A stretch of 64,000 bases of DNA, from assembly GCA_964453435.1 (NCBI GenBank), contig CAYVQZ010000001.1, positions 191,431-255,430 on the forward strand, written 5' to 3'. The notes under the pieces are model-generated. The model saw only the letters and a list, made by a program, of their open reading frames with translations, did no database searches and had not been told where the DNA came from. Positions 26,074 to 34,347 of the stretch are shown in pieces; position 1 is the stretch's first letter, and each line of letters opens with the position of its first letter. The translations under genes were made by a program, and so were the position numbers. Source of the stretch: CAYVQZ01 sp964453435. GTDB taxonomy: Bacteria > Abyssobacteria > SURF-5.

Positions 26074-27323
26074 AGAAAACGAGCAAGGGAATCATGCTTA
26101 TCATCGACGGGCTCGGTGACCGTCCTCTCGACGAATTCGGGGGGCTGACTCCGCTGGAGGCGGCGCAAACCCCGTGCTTTGACATGCTCGCCCGGAGCGG
26201 GATAACGGGACTCATGGACCCCGTTTCACCCGGCATCCGCGTGGGCACGGACGTGGGGCATCTCGCGCTTTTCGGATACAACCCCCTTAAGGTCTACTGG
26301 GGACGCGGACCCATCGAGGCCATCGGCGTCGGTATAAAGCTGAAGCCCGGCGATGTCGCGCTGCGCTGCAACTTTGCGACCGTCGACGAGAACCTCATCG
26401 TCCTCGACCGGCGCGCCGGTCGAATCAGAAACACAAAGCCGCTCGCCGACGCGCTCGACCAGATGCCTCTCGGAGACGGCATGGTGGCCACGTTCAAGCC
26501 CGCCACCGAACACCGGGCGGTCCTCGTGCTCAGCGGCGGACGGCTCTCGGCGGAAATCACGAACTCCGACCCCGGCCCGGCGGCGGAAGGCGAACCGGTG
26601 CGAGAGGTACAGGCCAAACGGCCCGGCCAGCCGCTGGCGGAGAAAACAGCGCGATTCGTCAACGAATTCGTTCGGAAATCCTACGAGATTCTCAAAGACC
26701 ACGAGATAAACAGGGAACGCGTGCGGCAGGGGAAACCGCCCGCCAACATCGTGATCACGCGCGGAGCGGGGATGTCGGTGAAAATGCGGAGCCTGACCGA
26801 CAGATTCGATATTCGGGGCTGCTGCGTCGCGGGTGAAAGCACCGTCCTCGGTATCGCGCATATGTCCGGGTTCAAGATATTGACGAACGAAAAGCTGACT
26901 GCGAATATCGATACGGACCTCGATGAAAAAGCCAGGCTGACGCTCGAAGGCCTGAAAGAGGCCGACCTGGTCGTGACACACATCAAGGGAGTCGACCTGA
27001 TGGCGCACGACGGCCGCCCCTTCTACAAGCTGGAATTAATCGAGCGCACCGACCGAATGCTTCAGAAAATAATCGACGGGCTCGAACAACCGGACGACAC
27101 ATATATCGCGATAACCTCGGACCACTCGACGCCGTGCGCGATCCATGAGCACAGCGCCGACCCGGTTCCGGTCCTGATTTATGGGAACGGCGTGCTCGTG
27201 GACGATGTGCTGAAGTTCGGCGAACGCGCCTGCGCCCATGGCGGACTCTGCCGCATCAGGGCCAACGATTTCCTGCTCTCTCTCCTCGACCTGATGGGCG
27301 TAACTTATCGCTTCGGAAGCTGA
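26070..27323 (+). CDS. Archaeal-type cofactor-independent phosphoglycerate mutase (ApgM family)
   Basis: The 417-residue protein belongs to the alkaline-phosphatase superfamily. It starts IMLIIDGLGDRPLDEFGG, with metal Asp13. SPGIRVGTDVGHLALFGYNP places Thr60 where characterised ApgM enzymes carry the nucleophilic Ser. Later motifs are GIAHMSGF, HIKGVDLMAHDGRP and ITSDHSTPCAIHEHSADPVP. It would interconvert 3- and 2-phosphoglycerate, feeding the 2-phosphoglycerate kinase of the same operon. The Thr is also a possible sign of a distinct subfamily. The gene overlaps the cDPG synthetase gene by 4 nt. Confidence 0.85.
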   Translation: MKKTSKGIMLIIDGLGDRPLDEFGGLTPLEAAQTPCFDMLARSGITGLMDPVSPGIRVGTDVGHLALFGYNPLKVYWGRGPIEAIGVGIKLKPGDVALRCNFATVDENLIVLDRRAGRIRNTKPLADALDQMPLGDGMVATFKPATEHRAVLVLSGGRLSAEITNSDPGPAAEGEPVREVQAKRPGQPLAEKTARFVNEFVRKSYEILKDHEINRERVRQGKPPANIVITRGAGMSVKMRSLTDRFDIRGCCVAGESTVLGIAHMSGFKILTNEKLTANIDTDLDEKARLTLEGLKEADLVVTHIKGVDLMAHDGRPFYKLELIERTDRMLQKIIDGLEQPDDTYIAITSDHSTPCAIHEHSADPVPVLIYGNGVLVDDVLKFGERACAHGGLCRIRANDFLLSLLDLMGVTYRFGS

Positions 27324-27333
27324 GGGAAAGACA

Positions 27334-27798
27334 ATGCTCGTGGCCAGAGACATCATGACGCGCGACTGCATCACCGTGCACCAGTCGGCGTCGATTCGGG
27401 AACTCATAAAGCTGCTTTCCGAGAGGGGAATAACCGGAGCGCCGGTCATCGACGACGAAAAACACCTGGTTGGCATGGTGTCGATGCGCGATGTGATCCG
27501 CGAAGAGGTGCGCAGCCTCGGCGCCAACCTCGAATATCAGGATATCTACGAATTGTTCTCCTCCGCCCTGAATGTCGAAGAGGCCGAGGGGGTCTCGATA
27601 CGGCAACTCTGGGTCGAAGAAATCATGGCGCGCGAGCCGCTCTACACGGCCACCGAAGATACGCCGATCCGCGAGATTTGCGACACCATGTACCGGCACG
27701 GATTCCACCGCATACCCATATTGCGAGACGGAAAAGTCGTCGGGCTGGTAACCGCGATGGACGTGATTAGAACCATTGCAGCCGGAACTCCCGTTTAA
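27334..27798 (+). CDS. Tandem CBS-domain protein
   Basis: The 154-residue protein consists of two CBS motifs: VARDIMTRDCITVHQSASI with GAPVIDDEKHLVGMVSMRDV, then EEIMAREPLYTATEDTPI with HRIPILRDGKVVGLVTAMDV. Paired CBS domains bind adenine nucleotides and report energy state. It follows ApgM by 10 nt and is probably the last gene of the cDPG operon. It could add regulation by ATP/AMP to enzymes already carrying ATP-cones. A general role independent of cDPG is also possible. Confidence 0.9.
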   Translation: MLVARDIMTRDCITVHQSASIRELIKLLSERGITGAPVIDDEKHLVGMVSMRDVIREEVRSLGANLEYQDIYELFSSALNVEEAEGVSIRQLWVEEIMAREPLYTATEDTPIREICDTMYRHGFHRIPILRDGKVVGLVTAMDVIRTIAAGTPV

Positions 27799-27842
27799 AC
27801 ACAATACCCATCCGCGTTTTGTGTATCCGGCGCATCCTGCGC

Positions 27843-28286
27843 TCAGCGCGACCTCGCCGTTGTCCTCTCCGAACGAGCGTTCTGTTGCGAACGCGCTACC
27901 GCCGAAGCCAATTCCCTCAGAATCCGCCTGTTCCGAATCTTCGCCGCAAGCCGGCGGTCAACCGCGTTTCGGCATGTGACCGAGCATACCCGCAAATCGA
28001 ACGTGTTCAGACAGTAGCCGGGACATCCGTCTTTCCCGACGCACACGCCCGCCGGACATTCCCGCTCGCGCAAATCGGCAAAATCCGACGCGCGCACGCC
28101 CAGATAGCGCCCGCACCGCTTTGTCGCATGCTGAAAGAGAAAATGGTTATACTTCCGGTTTATGAAATCGGGCTGGTATCCCACTATCTTCACATTCTTA
28201 TCGCGAAGAAACGTATCCCTCGTTTCCCAAATTCGACCGCATTCACACTTCCTGAATTCAGACCGTTGCTTCTTACTCGGCGACAT
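27843..28286 (-). CDS. Conserved small Cys-rich protein of unknown function
   Basis: The ATG at 28286 has a strong AAAGGAG upstream. The 147-residue product begins with a zinc-ribbon-like CECGRIWETRDTFLRD, then GYQPDF and a second Cys-rich part CPAGVCVGKDGCPGYCLNTFDLRVC. The first half looks like a conserved small-protein family in environmental bacteria that pairs C-x-C-G-x-x-W with FLxHxC-type motifs; I know no function. It lies 14 nt downstream of the acyl-CoA ligase stop and probably shares its transcript. Confidence 0.65.
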   Translation of the reverse strand: MSPSKKQRSEFRKCECGRIWETRDTFLRDKNVKIVGYQPDFINRKYNHFLFQHATKRCGRYLGVRASDFADLRERECPAGVCVGKDGCPGYCLNTFDLRVCSVTCRNAVDRRLAAKIRNRRILRELASAVARSQQNARSERTTARSR

Positions 28287-28300
28287 CCGGCCATCTCCTT

Positions 28301-29851
28301 TCACACTTTTGCATCCGTTCCGAGAACTTCCTGCCGCAATGTCCGCTTCAGAATTTTACCCGTCGGCGTCGTCGGCAGCGTGTCCCGAAACTCGACCGCG
28401 CGCGGAGCCTTGTATTTCGCGATTCGTTCGCGGCAAAAATCGATTATCTCCTTCTCGGTCGCGGCCTCGCCTTCCTTCAAAACAATATACGCCTTCGCTA
28501 TCTCTCCCTTTATTTCATCCGGCACACCTATCACCGTCGCCATCGCGACCTTGGGATGCTTGTACAGCACGTTCTCGACCTCGGCCGGATAGATATTGTA
28601 ACCGCCGGTGATGATGAGGTCTTTCTTCCTGTCCACGACGTAAAGGTAGCCGTCCGAATCATATTTCCCCATGTCGCCCGTGTGCAGCCACCCGTTCCGC
28701 ATCGCCTCGGCGGTCGCCTCGGGATTGTTGTAGTACCCCTTCATCACGTTCTTCCCGCGGATGATTATCTCGCCGACCTCCCCGGTCGCCACGTCGTTGT
28801 CGTTCTCGTCCACCACCCGCGCCTCGCACCCGATCGGAACACCCACGGACCCGGCTTTCCTCTCCGCGTCTATCGGATTCGACGTGACAAGCGCGGTCGC
28901 TTCGGTCAAGCCGTATCCCTCGGTGATGATGGCGCCGGTTCGCTCCTCGAACCGCCTCAGAAGCGAAAGCGACAGCGGAGCCGACGAGCAGAAACAGATT
29001 CTGAGCGATGAAAGGTCGTACTTGTCGATCTCGGGGTCGTTCAGCAGCAGGGCGAACATCGTCGGCACACCCGAAAAGGTGTTGCAGTTGTATCTGGCGA
29101 TGTTCTCCAGCGCCATCGACGGGACAAAGAACTCCATGAGAACGCTGGGGACCCCGCCGTACATCGCCGTCATAACGCATATTTGCGCCAGCAGATGGAA
29201 CAGCGGCAGACCCGGAATCAGCGCGACGTCGTCGGGCGTCGACTTCAGCAGAACATTCGCCGATTCGAGGTTGTGCAGGAAGTTCGCGTGCGTCAGCATC
29301 GCGCCCTTCGGCTTGCCGGTCGTGCCCGACGTATAGATAATGCAGGCCACCGACCCGGGCGACAGCTCGGGCGACGAAAACTCCTCCGATGCCTTCTCAA
29401 CAAGCGGCCCGAGTTCGGTCACTCCCTCCGGCGGGTTCTCGTCGAGGTACAGGATATGCTCCACACTCTCGAGTTGGTCGCGAACAGGCTCGATTACCGG
29501 ATACAGGTAATCGGTTGTCACGAGCATCTTCGCGCCCGCGTTGTCGATGATGTATTTCGCCTCGTCCGCCTTCAGCATCACGCTCAGCGATATCATCATG
29601 GCGCCGAGCTTGATCAAGCCGAAGTATGCGTAAAGGAATTCGAGGCGGTTCGGAATGAAGAGACACACCCGGTCGCCGGGCGTGACGCCAAGTTCTCGAA
29701 AGACATTCGCGTACCGATTCGCTGCCCGGTCCAGTTGAGAGAACGTCACCGTCTCGTCCCGAAAATAAATCGCGGGCTTGTCCGAGAGCTCAGCGGCCTG
29801 GTGCGCCAGCATTTTGCCGAGCGTATCAACGTGTTCGGGAAGTCGCTGCAT
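28301..29851 (-). CDS. Long-chain fatty-acid/acyl-CoA ligase (ANL superfamily)
   Basis: The 516-residue protein carries all ANL motifs: IIYTSGTTGKPKGAMLTH (A3), EGYGLTEATALVTSNP (A5), GWLHTGDMGKYDSDGYLYVV (A7), DRKKDLIITGGYNIYPAEVE (A8) and a C-terminal TTPTGKILKRTLRQ with the adenylating Lys. It activates a carboxylic acid with ATP and CoA. Its start, preceded by GAGGTG, is only 4 nt after the GalT-like gene's stop. The acid is unknown. A second ligase is at 50302. Confidence 0.9.
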   Translation of the reverse strand: MQRLPEHVDTLGKMLAHQAAELSDKPAIYFRDETVTFSQLDRAANRYANVFRELGVTPGDRVCLFIPNRLEFLYAYFGLIKLGAMMISLSVMLKADEAKYIIDNAGAKMLVTTDYLYPVIEPVRDQLESVEHILYLDENPPEGVTELGPLVEKASEEFSSPELSPGSVACIIYTSGTTGKPKGAMLTHANFLHNLESANVLLKSTPDDVALIPGLPLFHLLAQICVMTAMYGGVPSVLMEFFVPSMALENIARYNCNTFSGVPTMFALLLNDPEIDKYDLSSLRICFCSSAPLSLSLLRRFEERTGAIITEGYGLTEATALVTSNPIDAERKAGSVGVPIGCEARVVDENDNDVATGEVGEIIIRGKNVMKGYYNNPEATAEAMRNGWLHTGDMGKYDSDGYLYVVDRKKDLIITGGYNIYPAEVENVLYKHPKVAMATVIGVPDEIKGEIAKAYIVLKEGEAATEKEIIDFCRERIAKYKAPRAVEFRDTLPTTPTGKILKRTLRQEVLGTDAKV

Positions 29852-29855
29852 CGAA

Positions 29856-30890
29856 TCACCTCAGGTCATAGAAAAAACGGCGCGCGTCGGCGCAGATTTC
29901 CTCAGGCTTGAAAATTGATAACACCTCGTCATGAAGCGTATTGAAATAATTGATGTCGCTCGTGTTCATCGGCGGAAGCAGCGCGCGCGGTATCAGCTTC
30001 GCGTGGACCCGGAAGTGGTCCTCCCCCCGGCCCGAATAGATAGCCATGTTGAAGCTGTAGAATCCCTGGCCGTCAAGATATTTCATCGCCGCAGACAGCC
30101 CCCTCGAGAAATCGAGCCAGTCGCTCTCTGCGATGTCGAGGATGCCCGACGCTTCCTGAAATATCGCCATGATGTCGATGAACCCCTTGGGCGCGAAGCT
30201 CGTGAGCCAGCTTATTTTCCCGGTGCGCGCAATGAATCTCTCCCCGAGTTCCGCCTCCTCTTCGAGCAGGTCGGCCCAATACGCGCTCGAGTTCTCGGCC
30301 GCGTATTTCCCGCTCGCATCGAGAATCGCCGTGTGATAGTTCGTCCCGCTCTCGCCCGCAATAATCTGGAGATGCGGATGGATAATCGAGCCGCCCGCCA
30401 GCGGCATGTAATTCCAGTTAATCGAGAGATACAGCGAACCGCCCGGCTGCGCTTTTACCGCCGATTCCAGATAGTCGCAGGCCGCAAGAAACCCGTCGCC
30501 CAGCAGTTCCGGCGCGAAATCGTGCAGCGGCTTGAAATGCTCGTCCGAGAATATCCCCACCGCGCTGTAAGTGTCGTATGGAAACATGTTCGGGAAAACG
30601 ACCGCGCTGCCCCGCTTGATTCGGTCCTGCCCCGCGAAGCCCGGAAGGAACTTCGGCGTGATACTCTCGAGCATCTGCGGGCAAAACGGGCAGCCAAACT
30701 CGAGCGACCGCGCCGCCACCTCGTCCAAATCCGGCTTCGGCAGCGTGCGAACCGGGAAAAACAGTATCCGCGAGGTCCTCCCCGTCAGCGGGTCCACCCG
30801 TATCTCGGTCGGCCTCTCGTTCTCTTCAAAATTCTGCATCGGATCAAGGAACTTCGTGATGCGCGAGTATTTCCGGAATTCGATTGTCAT
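29856..30890 (-). CDS. Galactose-1-phosphate uridylyltransferase-like protein (HIT superfamily)
   Basis: The ATG at 30890 has AGGAG six bases upstream; a longer ORF to 31004 lacks a site. The 344-residue product has CPFCPQM (Cys67, Cys70), as in zinc-binding GalT, NMFPYDTYSAVGIFSDEH, and the nucleophile motif GGSIIHPHLQII with HPH. GalT transfers UMP between UDP-glucose and hexose-1-phosphate, but many relatives act on other nucleotidyl sugars. The coupling to an acyl-CoA ligase is unexpected and leaves the substrate open. Confidence 0.75.
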   Translation of the reverse strand: MTIEFRKYSRITKFLDPMQNFEENERPTEIRVDPLTGRTSRILFFPVRTLPKPDLDEVAARSLEFGCPFCPQMLESITPKFLPGFAGQDRIKRGSAVVFPNMFPYDTYSAVGIFSDEHFKPLHDFAPELLGDGFLAACDYLESAVKAQPGGSLYLSINWNYMPLAGGSIIHPHLQIIAGESGTNYHTAILDASGKYAAENSSAYWADLLEEEAELGERFIARTGKISWLTSFAPKGFIDIMAIFQEASGILDIAESDWLDFSRGLSAAMKYLDGQGFYSFNMAIYSGRGEDHFRVHAKLIPRALLPPMNTSDINYFNTLHDEVLSIFKPEEICADARRFFYDLR

Positions 30891-31110
30891 GGCGGCTCCT
30901 GCCCCGCTTCGTCCTGCAAGTTTCTGGTTATGAGAGAAACCGGTTATTACTCTACCATTTGAGTCTATCCATTTCAAGGCCTCCCGAACCGGCGAACCGG
31001 CCATTGAAACCGTTCAACGCAACACACAGCAAGACACGGGGAAGACTACTTTATCCACAGATTGCGCTGATTTTCCGAGATTGAAGACGTTTATCTTCCT
31101 CCTTTATGAA
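30891..31110. other. Intergenic stretch with no recognised feature
   Basis: First part of a 488-nt gap between the GalT-like gene and the group II intron. I see no gene, terminator or convincing promoter here. Repeat DNA begins at about 31111. Confidence 0.5.
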
Positions 31111-31275
31111 AGAGGGACAAAGAGACTGTCTCGCGATTGCCAAGCGAAGGGGACTCTACCCAATTACGGAACCCTCCGTCTTTTGCGCTGAGCGAATCAC
31201 GCGCTTCGCGTGACCGCGCAATCCGCGGGATAGAATCGGGACTGTCCCCGAAGCGAACAACCTTCACCATGAATC
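31111..31275. repeat. Copy of the composite dispersed repeat
   Basis: GAGACTGTCTC (31122-31132) followed by CGATTGCCAAGCG matches 50096-50120. A 43-bp run (31193-31235) is identical to 46895-46937. GGGACTGTCCCCGAAGCGAA follows. It ends about 100 bp before the group II intron. Confidence 0.7.
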
Positions 31276-31378
31276 ATGGGACACACTCCAAAGGGGGATT
31301 TTCTTGAACAGAACAATGGCTCTCACGCCAAGCCGCCAATGACGCAAAGGAAAACCGGGAACCGCCGATGAACACGGA

Positions 31379-33278
31379 GTGCGCCAAGAAGCGTACAAGT
31401 TCTTGCCAGTGAAAGTCTGGTCTGGACAAAGGGTAGCCGCCAGTCCAGCACCGAGTCCCACGTGTGGGGAGGCAACGAACCGCATGAAGCTGGGAGGAGG
31501 GAGGTATCAGGCTCCAACGAAAGTGAAGGTATTGAGCCCCGAAATTTATCACGTGTCGGAGGCCGACAGCGTTCCGTGGCTGGAAGGCAGCACTGCGCGA
31601 GTCCGCAAGGGCGAGGACTCAGCAGCCCGACGGGGTCAGAGGCCGGTTGCATGATACCACAGGGAGCTTGTATGAACTTGGGAGGGCCGGGATATTCTCC
31701 GCTTGGAGAGGGAGTATGCGAGGACAAGCGGTGAAAGGCGAGGAATCGCAGACGGTATCCCGGCAGTCGGACCACTTCATAGTACCGGTGAGGCGGGGTA
31801 ATGCCCGCGGAGGAAAGGGGGTGGCGGTAGCGCGATGAGTTTCGAGGAGACACCCGCCGTACGCAGAGACGGAGAGTGGGTGAAAACGCGACTGAAACTC
31901 ATAACCGAGCGTGCCAGGAGAGAGCCGCGATGCAGGTTCACGTCATTGGCGCACCTGCTCAACGAGGGGTTTCTTCTGGAATGCTTCAGGGAGTTGAAGA
32001 AGAACAAGGCTCCCGGCATTGACGGAGTGACGGCGAAGCAGTATGAGGAGCGCCTTGCGGAGAATATCAAGGATTTGGTTGAAAGGCTGAAGGGCAAGCG
32101 GTATGTGCCGCAGCCAGTCAAGCGGGTGTATATACCCAAGGACGACAAGAGTCTGAGGCCGCTGGGACTGCCTGCGGTTGAGGACAAAGTCGTTCAGATG
32201 GGAGTCAAGCGGATTCTTGAGGCTATCTGGGAGGTGGACTTCTCGGATGTATCGTACGGGTTCCGGCCAGGTCGAGGGTGTCATGACGCCCTTGAGGACG
32301 TGCGCAGGACGGTCATGACGAGGCCTGTCGGCTACGTGGTGGATATGGATATCGAGAAGTTCTTTGACACCGTAGAGCACACGTGGATGATGGAATGCCT
32401 GAAGCAGCGGATATCCGACCCAAGCCTGTTGAGGCTGGTGGCCCGATTCTTAAAATCGGGGGTGATGGAAGAAGGGAAGTATCTGGAGGTGGAGAGGGGC
32501 ACACCGCAGGGAGGCCTCATAAGCCCCGTGCTTGCCAACATCTATCTTCACTACGTTCTTGACCTCTGGTTCGAGAAGAGGGCGAAGAAGCAAGGCAAAG
32601 GCTTTGCCCACCTGACCCGCTACGCGGACGACTTCATCGTGTGCTTTGAGCGGGAGGATGAAGCAAAAGCGTTCGCGGGAGAACTGCGCGAGCGGTTTGC
32701 GAAATTCGGACTGAGGATATCCGAGACGAAGAGCAGGACAATCGAATTTGGTCGGAAGGCAGAGGCGGAAGGGAAGAAAGCTGGGACCTTCGACTTTCTC
32801 GGATTCACACACTACTGCGGGAAGACGAGAAACGGGAAGTTCAAGGTGGCGAAGAAGACCAGCAAGAAGAAGCTCAGGCAGAAACTCAAGGCGATGAACC
32901 AGTGGCTGAAGCGCATCCGAAACGCCGTTGAGATGAAGGTATGGTGGAGGACACTGTGCCGGAAGCTCCTCGGCCACTACCGCTACTACGGAGTGAGCGG
33001 GAACATGGAAGGGCTGAAGCGGTATTACTGGACAACGCTCAGGCTCGCCTTCAAGTGGGTAAATCGGCGAAGCCAGAAGAAGAGTTATACCTGGGAGAAA
33101 TTCCGAAGGGTGCTTGCGTGGAACCCGCTGCCCAAACCCAAGATATATCACTCTCCGTACCACCCGTCCTCGACTTGAGGATGCGCTACCGAAGAGCCGT
33201 GTGAGGGAAAACCTCACGCACGGTTCTGTGAGGGGCATGAGAATGGAACCCACGGTCGAATCTTGTGACACTCCTCAT
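31379..33278 (+). mobile_element. Group II intron (apparently full length)
   Basis: The 5' end is set at GTGCGCC (31379), matching the group II GUGYG rule. Domain V is at 33194-33226: GAGCCGTGTGAGG, GAAAA-type loop, then CCTCACGCACGGTTC. Domain VI opens GTGAGGGG and closes CTCCTCAT, eight complementary positions counting G-U, ending in AT as expected for AY. The maturase ORF sits in domain IV. The roughly 1.9 kb element lies in non-coding DNA next to a dispersed repeat and interrupts no gene I can identify. Exact 3' end is uncertain by a few bases. Confidence 0.85.
31835..33178 (+). CDS. ltrA: Group II intron reverse transcriptase/maturase (no endonuclease domain)
   Basis: The 447-residue intron-encoded protein has the reverse transcriptase blocks KNKAPGIDGVT (57-67), GFRPGRGCHDAL (142-153), VDMDIEKFFDTVEH, GTPQGGLISPVLANIYLH (222-239) and the catalytic YADD (263-266). 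A maturase X domain follows (LRQKLKAMNQWLK through HYRYYGVSGN). It ends with KFRRVLAWNPLPKPKIY and has no HNH endonuclease domain, as in several bacterial intron classes. It promotes splicing and reverse splicing of the surrounding RNA. All RT motifs are intact, so the element may be active. Confidence 0.95.
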   Translation: MSFEETPAVRRDGEWVKTRLKLITERARREPRCRFTSLAHLLNEGFLLECFRELKKNKAPGIDGVTAKQYEERLAENIKDLVERLKGKRYVPQPVKRVYIPKDDKSLRPLGLPAVEDKVVQMGVKRILEAIWEVDFSDVSYGFRPGRGCHDALEDVRRTVMTRPVGYVVDMDIEKFFDTVEHTWMMECLKQRISDPSLLRLVARFLKSGVMEEGKYLEVERGTPQGGLISPVLANIYLHYVLDLWFEKRAKKQGKGFAHLTRYADDFIVCFEREDEAKAFAGELRERFAKFGLRISETKSRTIEFGRKAEAEGKKAGTFDFLGFTHYCGKTRNGKFKVAKKTSKKKLRQKLKAMNQWLKRIRNAVEMKVWWRTLCRKLLGHYRYYGVSGNMEGLKRYYWTTLRLAFKWVNRRSQKKSYTWEKFRRVLAWNPLPKPKIYHSPYHPSST

Positions 33279-33501
33279 ATCGAAAGAGAGGAGCAACGGG
33301 GAATACAAAGCAGACCTACAGGAAACCATTTGGCATGTCTACTCGACTGAAATGATGAAAGACTTTTCTGGATCCACGGATTCACACTGAGTGACACAGA
33401 TTAAGAACGGGACAGGGGCGAAGAGCGCATTACGACGGACTTGGGAACATCGATTCGGCAAGCCTGTAATGGTAAATATTATTTATTAAAAATAAGTTAA
33501 T

Positions 33502-33690
33502 TCAAATTTCAAGACCCCAAAGCACTTCAGTCGCATCTACCTGTCGCTGAATCATTTCTTTTTCTGAGGGGAGGGTTGCGGTATGGAGTTTCTCATTCAG
33601 ATCGAGCATGGTTTGGACAAGGGAAACCATTTTGTCTGTTTTGTCCTTGAAGTCCGAAAAGTCGTTACTCCTCTTGACAGATTCCGCTAC
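33502..33690 (-). pseudogene. Remnant of a type IIG/N6-adenine methylase restriction enzyme, C-terminal fragment
   Basis: The minus-strand frame ending at TGA 33502-33504 reads DKMVSLVQTMLDLNEKLHTA, then PSEKEMIQRQVDATEVLWGL. This pattern matches the extreme C-terminus of large type IIG and BREX-like DNA methylase/restriction proteins (DKxVxLVxxMLxLxxxL...RQIxAT). The upstream part is missing: the frame closes at a TAA just inside the ORF6N gene end. No full-length copy is nearby. Found by reading the strand directly; a search is needed to confirm it. Confidence 0.4.
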
Positions 33691-34190
33691 TCCTTTTCTT
33701 TATGAAATCCGATTCGTCGTCGCTTTGGGCTCTGCGGGGCCATTAATTGACGAATGGCATTGAAGACCGCCTTGATTTCTCCATCATGCTTCTCAATCTT
33801 TGTTTCAAGTTCGGCGAGTTTTCGGGCCAGTTCCTCATGAGTCGAAAGGAACTCTCTCAGCTTCACGAACGCGCGCATAATGGCAATATTGACATGAATG
33901 GCCCTCGTGCTTCTTAAGACGCTGGAGAGCATTGCCACGCCCTGCTCGGTAAATGCCATCACGCTCTTCGAAAATTTCAGCGAATCCCTCTTCTCGTCCT
34001 CGGAGGATGTCACAGATTGTGATATCCTCATAATCTCCTCGCGTGTGAGGCGAAACATGAAATCGTCCGGAAACCGCTCTTTGTTTCTGCGAACAGCCTG
34101 GTTCAGAACACGCGTTTCGACTCCGTAAAGGTCTGCCAGGTCTTTGTCGAGCATGACCTTTTGACCGCCTTGAAGACCTCGAAAACACAA
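33687..34190 (-). CDS. ORF6N-domain (KilA-N-like) DNA-binding protein, probably 5'-truncated
   Basis: The 167-residue product contains the ORF6N domain: GGQKVMLDKDLADLYGVETR, VLNQAVRRNKERFPDDFMFR, LTREEI, FTEQGVAMLSSVL and RAFVKLREFL. A coiled-coil-like tail, LARKLAELETKIEKHDGEIK, follows. Such proteins are common on phages and mobile islands. Family members normally carry about 15-20 more residues before the RGQKVMLD segment. Here the upstream DNA is instead an IS630 transposase tail on the other strand, so the N-terminus was probably lost at an insertion junction. Confidence 0.75.
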   Translation of the reverse strand: MCFRGLQGGQKVMLDKDLADLYGVETRVLNQAVRRNKERFPDDFMFRLTREEIMRISQSVTSSEDEKRDSLKFSKSVMAFTEQGVAMLSSVLRSTRAIHVNIAIMRAFVKLREFLSTHEELARKLAELETKIEKHDGEIKAVFNAIRQLMAPQSPKRRRIGFHKEKE

Positions 34191-34309
34191 TTCTCAGCTT
34201 TCAGCAACTCTACGAAACAATTGCCCGGCCTTTCGAATGGAAATTCACCCGAAAGGATTTATTACAATTACTGCAGCGACTCGATGACATACAAAAAATG
34301 GCCGCGTGA
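34166..34309 (+). pseudogene. IS630-family transposase remnant (C-terminal end)
   Basis: The frame ending at TGA 34307-34309 reads RLEDLENTILSFQQLYETIA, then RPFEWKFTRKDLLQLLQRLD. This matches the end of IS630-type transposases, where PFEW(K/T)(Y/F) near the C-terminus is characteristic. Everything upstream is missing; an in-frame stop at 34154 bounds it. It overlaps the start of the ORF6N gene head-on, marking an old insertion and deletion. Confidence 0.65.
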
Positions 34310-34347
34310 AAATACGTCACCGAATTTTCGACCCCGAGCGCTTAGCG

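Noticed and set aside
31276..31378. A gene interrupted by the group II intron.
   Set aside because: The joined flanks do not give a credible reading frame; the insertion is in intergenic DNA.
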